From NCBI GenBank assembly GCA_023136715.1, contig JAGLQT010000274.1, positions 1-5,395 of the forward strand: a stretch of DNA of 5,395 bases, written 5' to 3'. The position numbers and the translations under genes are program-made. A model generated the notes under the pieces. That model was given only the letters and a program-made list of their open reading frames with translations, was not told where the DNA came from and searched no databases. This document shows, piece by piece, positions 1-5,395 of the stretch. Position 1 is the first letter of the stretch; each line of letters begins with the position of its first letter. Source of the stretch: Gammaproteobacteria bacterium (GTDB taxonomy: Bacteria > Pseudomonadota > Gammaproteobacteria > SZUA-229).

Positions 1-1849
1 ATTCTGTTTTACCAACACCGGTTGGACCGAAGAACATAAATGAACCATTAGGCTTACTTGGATCAGACAAACCAGCGCGTGAACGTCGAATTGCGTTTGA
101 TACCGCTACTACCGCTTCTTCCTGACCGACAACCTGCTTACCAATTTCCTCTTCCATACGCAGCAATTTTGCCTGCTCACCTTCCATCATTTTGCTGACA
201 GGAATACCCGTCCAACGCGCAACAATTTCAGCAATCTCATCGCTATTTACTTTATTACGTAACAGATGATTTTCAGCTGGTTCATTTTCTTCCGCCAGTG
301 CGACTTGTTCCAGTTGTTTTTCCAATTCAGGAATACGACCGTATTGCAATTCCGACATGCGACTCAAATCACCCGCACGGCGCGCGGTTTCCAGTTCCTG
401 ACGCGCGCGTTCGAGTTCTTCTTTGACATTGGTTGATCCCTGCACCACCAACTTTTCCGCTTTCCATTGTTCATCAAAGTCGCTGTATTCTCTTTCGAGA
501 TCAGCCAATTCTTCTTCCAATGTACTCAGGCGTTGTTTAGTAGCCTTGTCTTTATCTTTCTTCAAAGCTTCGCGTTCAATTTTTAACTGAATAATTCTGC
601 GATCTAGTCGATCCATCACTTCCGGTTTGGAATCAATTTCCATGCGGATACGACTGGCAGCTTCATCGATTAAATCAATCGCCTTATCTGGCAACTGGCG
701 ATCGCTGATATAACGATGCGACAAGGTTGCTGCTGCAACAATCGCAGGGTCGGTGATATCAACACCATGATGCACTTCATAGCGTTCTTTTAAACCACGA
801 AGGATGGCAACGGTGTCTTCAACACTGGGCTCATCAACCTGTACTTTCTGAAAGCGTCGCTCCAGCGCAGCATCTTTCTCAATGTACTGACGGTATTCAT
901 CCAGGGTAGTGGCACCGACACAATGCAATTCACCGCGCGCTAACGCTGGCTTGAGCATGTTGCCTGCATCCATCGCGCCTTCAGCTTTGCCGGCGCCGAC
1001 CATGGTGTGCAGTTCGTCGATAAATAAAATTATCTGACCTTCCTGCTTGGAAAGATCATTCAAGACAGCTTTCAGACGTTCTTCAAATTCACCTCTGAAT
1101 TTTGCACCCGCAATCAACGAGCCCATATCAAGCGACAACACACGTTTGTTTTTTATACCATCCGGCACTTCGCCGTTAATAATACGTTGCGCCAGACCTT
1201 CGACGATCGCGGTTTTACCCACACCCGGCTCACCAATGAGTACGGGGTTATTTTTAGTACGACGCTGCAACACCTGAATCGTGCGACGAATTTCTTCATC
1301 ACGACCAATCACTGGATCAAGCTTGCCCTGTTGTGCACGTTCGGTCAGATCAACCGTGTATTTATCCAGCGCCTGACGTTGGTCTTCCGCATTCGGATCA
1401 TCCACACTCTGGCCACCACGTACATCATCAATGGCTTTTTCTAAACTCTGTTTGTTTGCACCCGCATTACGCAGCAAATCACCCAGGCGACTTTTATCGT
1501 CAACCACAGCTAATACAAATAACTCACTGGAGATGTACTGATCTTTACGCTTCTGCGCCAGTTTGTCCGTCACATTCAACAGGCGACTCATTTCATTAGA
1601 AATTTGGATATCGCCCTGATGGCCTTCAATTTGCGCCATATGATCCAGCTCTTCAGCCAGTTTGCTGGCGAGCAAGTCAACATTAACGCCAGTACTGGAT
1701 AACAAATGACGAACCGTACTGCCATCCTGTTCGAGCAGTGATGCCATCAGGTGAACAGGTTCAATAAATGCATGATCACGACCCACCGCAAGCGATTGCG
1801 CATCGGCAAGTGCATTTTGAAATTTGCTGGTTAAACGATCCATTCTCAT
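1..1849 (-). CDS. clpB: ATP-dependent chaperone ClpB (Hsp100 disaggregase), C-terminus cut by window edge
   Basis: ClpB is a cytoplasmic hexameric AAA+ ATPase that works with DnaK/DnaJ/GrpE to pull proteins out of aggregates. The window holds 616 codons of a protein usually about 857 residues long; the missing part is the rest of the second ATPase domain. Visible in order: Clp N domain (about 1-145), first nucleotide-binding domain with Walker A GEPGVGKT (206-213), Walker B FIDE (Asp278-Glu279), arginine fingers Arg331-Arg332 in LERRF, the ClpB-specific coiled-coil middle domain (about 405-525, with MSELQYG and Tyr503), WTGIPVSKM, and the second Walker A GPTGVGKT (608-615) at the very edge. 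Numbering equals E. coli ClpB up to Tyr503; about three extra residues follow near the end of the middle domain. The substrate pore loop reads GAKFRG (Phe251) where E. coli has Tyr. The ATG at 1849 gives MRMDRL, matching the MRLDRL start of E. coli, and has GAGG 7 bases upstream. It lies downstream of pgeF with its own promoter. Identification is secure. Confidence 0.98.
   Translation of the reverse strand, partial: MRMDRLTSKFQNALADAQSLAVGRDHAFIEPVHLMASLLEQDGSTVRHLLSSTGVNVDLLASKLAEELDHMAQIEGHQGDIQISNEMSRLLNVTDKLAQKRKDQYISSELFVLAVVDDKSRLGDLLRNAGANKQSLEKAIDDVRGGQSVDDPNAEDQRQALDKYTVDLTERAQQGKLDPVIGRDEEIRRTIQVLQRRTKNNPVLIGEPGVGKTAIVEGLAQRIINGEVPDGIKNKRVLSLDMGSLIAGAKFRGEFEERLKAVLNDLSKQEGQIILFIDELHTMVGAGKAEGAMDAGNMLKPALARGELHCVGATTLDEYRQYIEKDAALERRFQKVQVDEPSVEDTVAILRGLKERYEVHHGVDITDPAIVAAATLSHRYISDRQLPDKAIDLIDEAASRIRMEIDSKPEVMDRLDRRIIQLKIEREALKKDKDKATKQRLSTLEEELADLEREYSDFDEQWKAEKLVVQGSTNVKEELERARQELETARRAGDLSRMSELQYGRIPELEKQLEQVALAEENEPAENHLLRNKVNSDEIAEIVARWTGIPVSKMMEGEQAKLLRMEEEIGKQVVGQEEAVVAVSNAIRRSRAGLSDPSKPNGSFMFFGPTGVGKTE
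1403..1417 (-). promoter_or_regulatory. Candidate internal translation start in clpB (short ClpB lacking the N domain)
   Basis: Codon 149 of clpB is GTG (1405-1403), inside the linker RGGQSV. It is preceded by GGTGG (1417-1413) with a 7-base gap, a plausible Shine-Dalgarno sequence. In E. coli, an internal GTG at codon 149 of clpB produces the shorter ClpB isoform that lacks the N-terminal domain. The same codon number, the same GTG and a purine-rich upstream segment occur here. Use of this start is inferred by analogy; the glycine codons would give some G-rich sequence in any case. Confidence 0.5.
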
Positions 1850-1856
1850 AGGGGAG

Positions 1857-1860
1857 CCTC
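1857..1860 (-). promoter_or_regulatory. Ribosome binding site of clpB
   Basis: GAGG on the minus strand, followed by 7 bases and the ATG at 1849-1847. The spacing supports this ATG over the in-frame ATG two codons later (1843-1841), which would sit 13 bases away. Homology to the MRLDRL start of E. coli ClpB agrees. Confidence 0.75.
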
Positions 1861-1882
1861 AATTAAATTTTGATATAGCATC

Positions 1883-1910
1883 TATGTAGGGTCAGGCGCT
1901 GATATTTCAA
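1883..1910 (-). promoter_or_regulatory. Sigma-32 (RpoH) heat-shock promoter for clpB
   Basis: On the minus strand the -35 element TTGAAA (1910-1905) is followed by a 13-base spacer and CCCTACATA (1891-1883). The sigma-32 consensus is a CTTGAAA-type -35 and a CCCCATnTA -10; the -10 here agrees at 7 of the 8 specified positions if C-C-C-x-A-x-n-T-A is counted with one mismatch at position 4 and one at position 6 tolerated as similar (strictly, 6 of 8). The spacer is in the normal range for this factor. The predicted transcript start is near 1876, leaving a leader of roughly 25-30 bases before the ATG. The element lies wholly in the gap between pgeF and clpB. clpB is a classical RpoH regulon member with a promoter at the same place in E. 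coli. Confidence 0.8.
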
Positions 1911-1934
1911 CACCTTACAACAGGAAAATACGGA

Positions 1935-2693
1935 TTATTCCTGCCCGGCCAACCAGATAAGACTAGCCATGCGACCAGTTTGAGCGCCATCACGACGGAA
2001 AGAATAAAAATGCTCTTCATCGGAGTAAGTACAAAACTCACCACCATATATAGAGTGGATACCCAGTTGCTGTAATTCAATTCTGGCGAGCTGGTAAATA
2101 TCGCACAACCAGTGCTGATCATCGGTTTGTCTGAAAGCGATGGCGTTTTCAGGTCTCTTACTAATAAAGGCTTGATAAACATCAGCGCCGACTTCAAAAT
2201 CCCCTGCGCCAATGGCGGGGCCCAGCCAGACCATGCAATCCTTGGCGGCTATTCCCGTAGCGAGGAAGCTTGAAGTGATAATGCCATTTAAGGCACCGCG
2301 CCAGCCAGCGTGCGCCACGGCCACACGGTCGCCCTGCTTATTAGTAAAAAACACCGGCAGGCAATCAGCGGTTAAAACGGCACAAACAACATTTGGACTT
2401 GATGTCCACGAAGCATCCGCCTCCGGCGGCACTAGTGGATTTTGAAAATCATCCGCCACGATCACGGTATTGCTGTGCGTTTGCTGCAACCAGATGGGCT
2501 GTGACGGCAAGTTAAAATGTTCGATCAGTCGATCACGATTGCGTTCGACTATTGAGCTGTCATCTTCTACATGCTGTGCCAGATTCAGGCTGGCGTAGGA
2601 ACCAGAGCTATAACCATTTTTTCGGGTACTGGTAAACGCCTGCACTGTTTCTGGAACAGGCCAGTCAGGGCGAATGCCATCCACATTAGCCAT
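1935..2693 (-). CDS. pgeF: Peptidoglycan editing factor PgeF (YfiH, multicopper-oxidase-like laccase-domain family)
   Basis: This 252-residue protein belongs to the YfiH/LACC1 family. In E. coli, PgeF keeps peptidoglycan composition correct by preventing L-serine from replacing L-alanine in the stem peptide; family members have also been reported to have purine-nucleoside or polyphenol-oxidase activity, so the exact reaction is unsettled. Family landmarks seen: FTSTRKNG near the N-terminus (20-27), SLNLA (35-39), putative metal ligands His73 (QQTHSN), Cys111 (TADCLPV) and His128 (AHAGWRG), WLGPAIG (156-162), FEVG, the SFRRD motif (231-235) and TGRMASLIWL near the end. Length is normal. One departure is QTHSN where E. 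coli has QVHG. No signal peptide is visible, so it is cytoplasmic. The ATG at 2693 overlaps the 3' end of rluD by 8 bp and has a modest GGAA Shine-Dalgarno, suggesting translational coupling and co-transcription with rluD. Confidence 0.95.
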   Translation of the reverse strand: MANVDGIRPDWPVPETVQAFTSTRKNGYSSGSYASLNLAQHVEDDSSIVERNRDRLIEHFNLPSQPIWLQQTHSNTVIVADDFQNPLVPPEADASWTSSPNVVCAVLTADCLPVFFTNKQGDRVAVAHAGWRGALNGIITSSFLATGIAAKDCMVWLGPAIGAGDFEVGADVYQAFISKRPENAIAFRQTDDQHWLCDIYQLARIELQQLGIHSIYGGEFCTYSDEEHFYSFRRDGAQTGRMASLIWLAGQE

Positions 2694-3645
2694 GCTTTTC
2701 CATGTCTTCCTTCATGCCTGCAATCAGGTTCACCATATCTTCCGGCAATGGCGCTTCCCACTGTATCAGCTCGCCCGTTTCAGGGTGGTTCAAACTCAGC
2801 CTCCAGGCATGCAGCGCTTGACGCTTAAAATTTTTCAGTTGCTCAAGGAAGCTTTCATCGGCACCCGCGGGAAGACGTGAACGCCCCGCATAAACAGGGT
2901 CACCCACTACCGGATGTCGTAGATGTTGCATATGCACGCGAATCTGGTGAGTGCGTCCGGTTTCCAGCTCGACATGAAGATGGGTATAAACGCGATAACG
3001 ATCTAACACTCTATAATGCGTCACCGAAGGTCGGCCATCCTCCCTCACGGTCATGCGAATACGATCATGCGCGTGACGGCCAATCGGTTGATCTACCGTA
3101 CCGCCACCGGTCATGACACCATGCACCAGGGTCTGGTATTCACGATGCACATCACGCTGCTGTATCTGATTGACCAGGTATTTATGTGACGCCAGTGTTC
3201 TCGCGACGACCATCAGGCCACTAGTATCTTTATCCAAACGATGCACAATACCGGCGCGTGGCACATCGGCCAATGTCTTATCAAAAAATAACAGGGCATT
3301 TTGCAGCGTACCCTGTCGATGTCCTGCGGCGGGGTGCACGACCAGGCCAGCGGGCTTATTGACCACAATCAGCGAATCATCCTGATAAACGATGTTCAGC
3401 GGGATATCTTCGGCGACACAGACATCATCGACATCCACGGCCTTAATGTTCAATTGCAGCTGCTGGTCACCATAGACCTTGGTTTTTGGCTTGGCGGTTT
3501 GACCGTCGAGCAGAATCTGCCCTTCCAGCAACCACTGTTTTAAACGATTGCGGGAATAATCGGGAACCAGCTCGGCGAGCACGACATCCAGCCGCTGACC
3601 GGTTAACTCATCAGGAATACTAATTGTTGTTTGAATTTCAGGCAT
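2686..3645 (-). CDS. rluD: Ribosomal large subunit pseudouridine synthase D (RluD)
   Basis: RluD converts three uridines in helix 69 of 23S rRNA (positions 1911, 1915 and 1917 in E. coli numbering) to pseudouridine, a late step in 50S subunit maturation. The 319-residue protein has an N-terminal S4-like RNA-binding domain (about 16-75, with GQRLD and DYSRNRLKQWL) and a C-terminal RluA-family catalytic domain. The catalytic motif HRLDKDTSG spans 135-143, with Asp138 as the predicted catalytic residue. Other family blocks are VVNKPAGLVVHP (94-105), LETGRTHQIRVHM (227-239), HPVVGDPVY (244-252) and RQALHA (275-280). The length matches the E. coli enzyme. The start is constrained: an in-frame TGA lies five codons upstream of the ATG at 3645. 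The upstream sequence TTTTCTCTCCCA is pyrimidine-rich, with no Shine-Dalgarno. It is divergent from bamD and overlaps pgeF at its 3' end. RluD rather than RluC is favoured by the neighbourhood and by overall similarity to E. coli RluD. Confidence 0.97.
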   Translation of the reverse strand: MPEIQTTISIPDELTGQRLDVVLAELVPDYSRNRLKQWLLEGQILLDGQTAKPKTKVYGDQQLQLNIKAVDVDDVCVAEDIPLNIVYQDDSLIVVNKPAGLVVHPAAGHRQGTLQNALLFFDKTLADVPRAGIVHRLDKDTSGLMVVARTLASHKYLVNQIQQRDVHREYQTLVHGVMTGGGTVDQPIGRHAHDRIRMTVREDGRPSVTHYRVLDRYRVYTHLHVELETGRTHQIRVHMQHLRHPVVGDPVYAGRSRLPAGADESFLEQLKNFKRQALHAWRLSLNHPETGELIQWEAPLPEDMVNLIAGMKEDMEKHG

Positions 3646-3671
3646 TGGGAGAGAAAATCACTGCACCACAA

Positions 3672-3699
3672 GGAACTTAGTTATAATGCGCTATTCTAA
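3672..3699 (+). promoter_or_regulatory. Sigma-E (RpoE) envelope-stress promoter for bamD
   Basis: GGAACTT (3672-3678) is an exact match to the sigma-E -35 consensus. It is followed by a 16-base spacer and TCTAA (3695-3699), which fits the sigma-E -10 pattern TCnnA with the usual spacing. The predicted start is near 3705, giving a leader of about 35 bases to the bamD ATG at 3741. bamD (yfiO) belongs to the sigma-E regulon in E. coli, so both sequence and target agree. Direct transcript mapping is not available here. Confidence 0.8.
3682..3687 (+). promoter_or_regulatory. Candidate vegetative -10 hexamer upstream of bamD
   Basis: A perfect TATAAT lies inside the spacer of the sigma-E promoter. 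No good -35 hexamer is present at 16-18 bases (the positions read CACTGC/TCACTG), and the preceding bases AGT are only a partial extended -10 (TGn). It may supply housekeeping transcription of the essential bamD gene, with a start near 3694, but an A+T-rich coincidence is possible. Confidence 0.4.
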
Positions 3700-3723
3700 C
3701 GGATAACGTATAACAACTGACAA
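3693..3723 (-). promoter_or_regulatory. Weak candidate sigma-70 promoter for rluD-pgeF
   Basis: On the minus strand TTGTCA (3723-3718, 5 of 6 matches to the -35 consensus) and TAGAAT (3698-3693, 5 of 6 matches to the -10) are separated by 19 bases, which is longer than the preferred 17. The predicted start near 3686 would give a leader of about 40 bases to the rluD ATG at 3645. It overlaps the bamD promoter on the other strand. The rluD-pgeF unit needs a promoter in this 95-bp gap, and this is the best pair I see, but the spacing makes it uncertain. Confidence 0.3.
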
Positions 3724-3740
3724 TATTGATCGACCAGATT

Positions 3741-4571
3741 ATGCATAAACACAGCCTTAGCCATTTTACTCGCTCATTATTTCTATTTACAGCCATGGCA
3801 ATCTCCGTCTTAACATCTGCCTGCAGTACGATGGACGTTGACCCTACCGCTGAATGGACCGCCAAAGATTTCTACGATGAAGCCAGGTCCTCACTGGATG
3901 CGGGCGAATTTCAGACCGCAATTAAAAATCTCGAAACACTGGAAGCGCGCTTTCCTTTCGACCCCTACGCTAAACAGGCGCAGCTGGATGTGGCCTATGC
4001 TTATTACAAATTTGAAGAACCTGAATCAGCCATCAGCGCCGTTGACCGCTTCATGCGACTGCACCCCAGAGATTCACACATTGATTACGCTTATTATTTG
4101 AAGGGGCTGGTCAATTTCAATCGTGGCACTGGTTTTATGGATGACTGGTTCCCACGCGACCACGCTCGCCACGATGCCTCAGTCATGCAGCATGCCTATA
4201 ATGATTTTTCCACCCTGATACGCCTGTATCCCGATAGCCATTACGCGGGTGATGCTCATCAGAGAATGATTTTTTTGCTGAACAAGATGGCGCAAAAAGA
4301 AATTGAAATTGCTGAATTTTATATCGAACGTGAAACCTGGTTATCCGCCATCAATCGAGCTAAGACCGTGATTGAGCGCTATCAGGATTCGATCTGGAGT
4401 CATCGTGCTTTAGAGATCATGGTCGAAGCTTACAAAAATCTGGGGCTCAATGACCTGGCTGCCGATGCGCAGCGTGTCCTCAGCCTGAATGATTCTGACT
4501 ATGAAAAACCAGCAGCTTTAGCTGAAACAGAACTGGGTGAACCACCCGCGATTGCTCGTAATCTCAACTAA
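3741..4571 (+). CDS. bamD: Outer membrane protein assembly factor BamD (lipoprotein, TPR)
   Basis: BamD is the essential lipoprotein partner of BamA in the complex that inserts beta-barrel proteins into the outer membrane; it is anchored to the inner leaflet facing the periplasm. From the ATG the protein is 276 residues. It starts with a basic n-region (HKHSLSHFTR) and a hydrophobic stretch, then LTSAC with Cys28 as the lipidated residue. Ser29 follows, so no Lol-avoidance Asp at +2. The mature part is a run of TPR helices like E. coli BamD: LETLEARFPFDPYAKQAQLD, YAYYK, DRFMRLHPRDSHIDYAYYLKGL, FSTLIRLYPDSHYAGDA, AEFYIERETWLSAINR and a final helix pair ending near 246. A tail of about 30 residues makes it longer than the 245-residue E. 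coli protein. The start is the least certain point: no Shine-Dalgarno precedes ATG 3741, and an in-frame TTG at 3726 would add five residues. Preceded by a sigma-E promoter; its stop is one base from that of convergent nadE. Confidence 0.95.
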   Translation: MHKHSLSHFTRSLFLFTAMAISVLTSACSTMDVDPTAEWTAKDFYDEARSSLDAGEFQTAIKNLETLEARFPFDPYAKQAQLDVAYAYYKFEEPESAISAVDRFMRLHPRDSHIDYAYYLKGLVNFNRGTGFMDDWFPRDHARHDASVMQHAYNDFSTLIRLYPDSHYAGDAHQRMIFLLNKMAQKEIEIAEFYIERETWLSAINRAKTVIERYQDSIWSHRALEIMVEAYKNLGLNDLAADAQRVLSLNDSDYEKPAALAETELGEPPAIARNLN

Positions 4572-4572
4572 A

Positions 4573-5395
4573 TTAGCTTCGGCGGTATCCTGAGGTAATC
4601 GGGTAACGTCGGTCACGGCCAAAGGCCCGTCGTGTTATGCGCACACCGGGAGCCGCTTGGCGACGTTTATATTCATTGCGCTGCACCATACCCACCACCT
4701 GCTCCACCAGTTCACGATCCAGGCCTGTTGCGATAACATCCTCCATAGACATATCCTGCTCTACCGACAACTCTAGAATTCGATCTAATATATCGTAATC
4801 TGGCAATGAATCCTGGTCGCATTGATCCGGACGCAATTCAGCAGAAGGCGGCCGCGTTAGCACACGTTCGGGAATCACATCAGCCAGTGTATTTCGATAA
4901 CGACACAGCTGGTACACTCGTGTTTTGCTGACGTCTTTCAATGGGGCAAAACCTCCTGACATATCACCATAAAGCGTGGCATAACCGACGGCCATTTCAC
5001 TTTTGTTGCCCGTAGTCAGCACCATACGACCAGTCTTGTTGGAGATCGCCATCAGGATCAAACCACGACATCGAGCCTGAATATTCTCTTCGGTGGCATC
5101 CGCTTCTCGGCCCTCAAAAACGCCTTCCAGCAAATCAAGAAAAGAAGCAAACACCGATTCGATGGGGATGATGTCATATTTAACGCCCAGCTTTACCGCT
5201 TCCGCTTCAGCATCATCACGACTCATACCCGCCGTGTATTGTGAAGGCATCATCACCGCATGCACGTGCTCAGCACCCAATGCATCGACCGCAATCGCTA
5301 AGGTCAGTGCCGAATCGACGCCACCGGACAGACCAATAACAACACCGCTGAAACCATTTTTATGGACAAAATCTCGCACCCCCAAAACCAGTGCT
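4573..5395 (-). CDS. nadE: Glutamine-dependent NAD+ synthetase, synthetase domain only (5' part beyond window)
   Basis: NadE makes NAD+ from nicotinate adenine dinucleotide, ATP and an ammonia donor, the last step of NAD biosynthesis. The visible 273 codons are the C-terminal synthetase domain. Reading from the edge: ALVLGVRDFVHKNGF, then the ATP pyrophosphatase P-loop SGGVDSA (5328-5308), the MMPSQYT segment, the conserved LTTGNKSEMAVGYATLYGDMSGGFAPLKDVSKT block, the RPPSAEL segment and KRRQAAPGVRITRRAFGRDRRYP near the end. The ALVLGVRD lead-in and these blocks match the long bacterial enzymes that carry an N-terminal carbon-nitrogen-hydrolase glutaminase domain, rather than the short ammonia-only E. 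coli NadE. The glutaminase part is therefore expected beyond the right edge but is not seen. The frame stays open to the last base, so the TTG at 5385 is not the true start. Convergent with bamD, stop codons separated by one base, with no terminator visible between them. Confidence 0.93.
   Translation of the reverse strand, partial: ALVLGVRDFVHKNGFSGVVIGLSGGVDSALTLAIAVDALGAEHVHAVMMPSQYTAGMSRDDAEAEAVKLGVKYDIIPIESVFASFLDLLEGVFEGREADATEENIQARCRGLILMAISNKTGRMVLTTGNKSEMAVGYATLYGDMSGGFAPLKDVSKTRVYQLCRYRNTLADVIPERVLTRPPSAELRPDQCDQDSLPDYDILDRILELSVEQDMSMEDVIATGLDRELVEQVVGMVQRNEYKRRQAAPGVRITRRAFGRDRRYPITSGYRRS

Noticed and set aside
1085..1110. Phe251 in place of Tyr251 in the ClpB pore loop as a functional anomaly
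   Set aside because: The aromatic character is kept, and GAKFRG is what I recall for Pseudomonas-type ClpB, so it is ordinary variation.
1047..1599. Three plus-strand open frames of 76-88 codons opposite clpB
   Set aside because: They lie entirely opposite the strongly conserved NBD1/N-domain coding sequence of clpB, have no ribosome binding site or family resemblance, and read as antisense shadows.
1907..2212. Minus-strand 101-codon frame overlapping the 3' half of pgeF
   Set aside because: It is the same strand but another frame of pgeF, whose own frame carries all the family motifs; no sign of a separate gene.
2877..3543. Plus-strand frames of 71-80 codons opposite rluD
   Set aside because: They are shadows of the rluD catalytic domain with no recognisable product.
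3726..3740. Upstream TTG start for bamD
   Set aside because: It adds five residues (beginning Ile-Asp-Gln after the initiator) that are not typical of a signal peptide, and it has no Shine-Dalgarno. The ATG at 3741 gives a normal basic n-region.
3677..3865. Minus-strand 62-codon frame covering the bamD promoter and signal peptide
   Set aside because: It is antisense to the BamD signal sequence; its hydrophobic look comes from complementing hydrophobic codons. No Shine-Dalgarno or homology is evident.
4610..4640. GGCC-AAA-GGCC inverted repeat as a terminator between bamD and nadE
   Set aside because: It lies inside the nadE coding sequence (arginine-rich C-terminus), the stem is short and imperfect, and no T-run follows on either strand.
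5383..5385. TTG at 5385 as the start of a short ammonia-dependent NadE
   Set aside because: The frame remains open to the window edge with the conserved ALVLGVRD segment, as in long glutamine-dependent enzymes, so the gene continues beyond the window.
1..5395. A novel defence, mobile or biosynthetic system
   Set aside because: All coding sequence belongs to five well-known housekeeping families in a familiar gene order, the gaps are 95 bp or less, and no repeats, insertion-sequence ends or atypical composition were seen.

Overview
This window is a compact block of conserved housekeeping genes from a bacterium, almost certainly a gammaproteobacterium. The gene order clpB–pgeF–rluD (all minus strand), with bamD diverging from rluD, matches the arrangement known from Escherichia coli (bamD/yfiO, rluD, yfiH, clpB). 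The protein sequences read as gammaproteobacterial; ClpB in particular resembles Pseudomonas-type ClpB. Base composition looks even, near 50% GC, with no sign of foreign DNA. The genus cannot be fixed from the sequence.

Layout, left to right. Positions 1-1849 (minus) hold the N-terminal 616 codons of the disaggregase ClpB; its C-terminal end lies beyond the left edge. Positions 1850-1934 are an 85-bp gap with a good ribosome binding site and a convincing RpoH (sigma-32) heat-shock promoter for clpB. Positions 1935-2693 (minus) encode PgeF (YfiH). It overlaps by 8 bp the end of rluD (2686-3645, minus), the 23S rRNA pseudouridine synthase. Positions 3646-3740 are a 95-bp divergent intergenic region. 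It contains a near-perfect RpoE (sigma-E) promoter facing bamD, and a weaker vegetative -10 hexamer. Positions 3741-4571 (plus) encode the BAM-complex lipoprotein BamD. Its stop codon is one base from the stop codon of a convergent nadE (4573 to the right edge, minus), the synthetase domain of a glutamine-dependent NAD+ synthetase whose 5' part is outside the window.

How the genes fit together. rluD and pgeF look like one transcription unit with translational coupling; clpB follows but carries its own heat-shock promoter. The two stress promoters match physiology: cytoplasmic protein aggregation (RpoH) for the disaggregase, and envelope stress (RpoE) for the outer-membrane assembly lipoprotein. 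I found no mobile element, CRISPR array, tRNA, rRNA or toxin-antitoxin module, and no novel system. The most informative observations are the two alternative-sigma promoters, the conserved internal GTG start in clpB, and the extremely tight bamD/nadE convergence.
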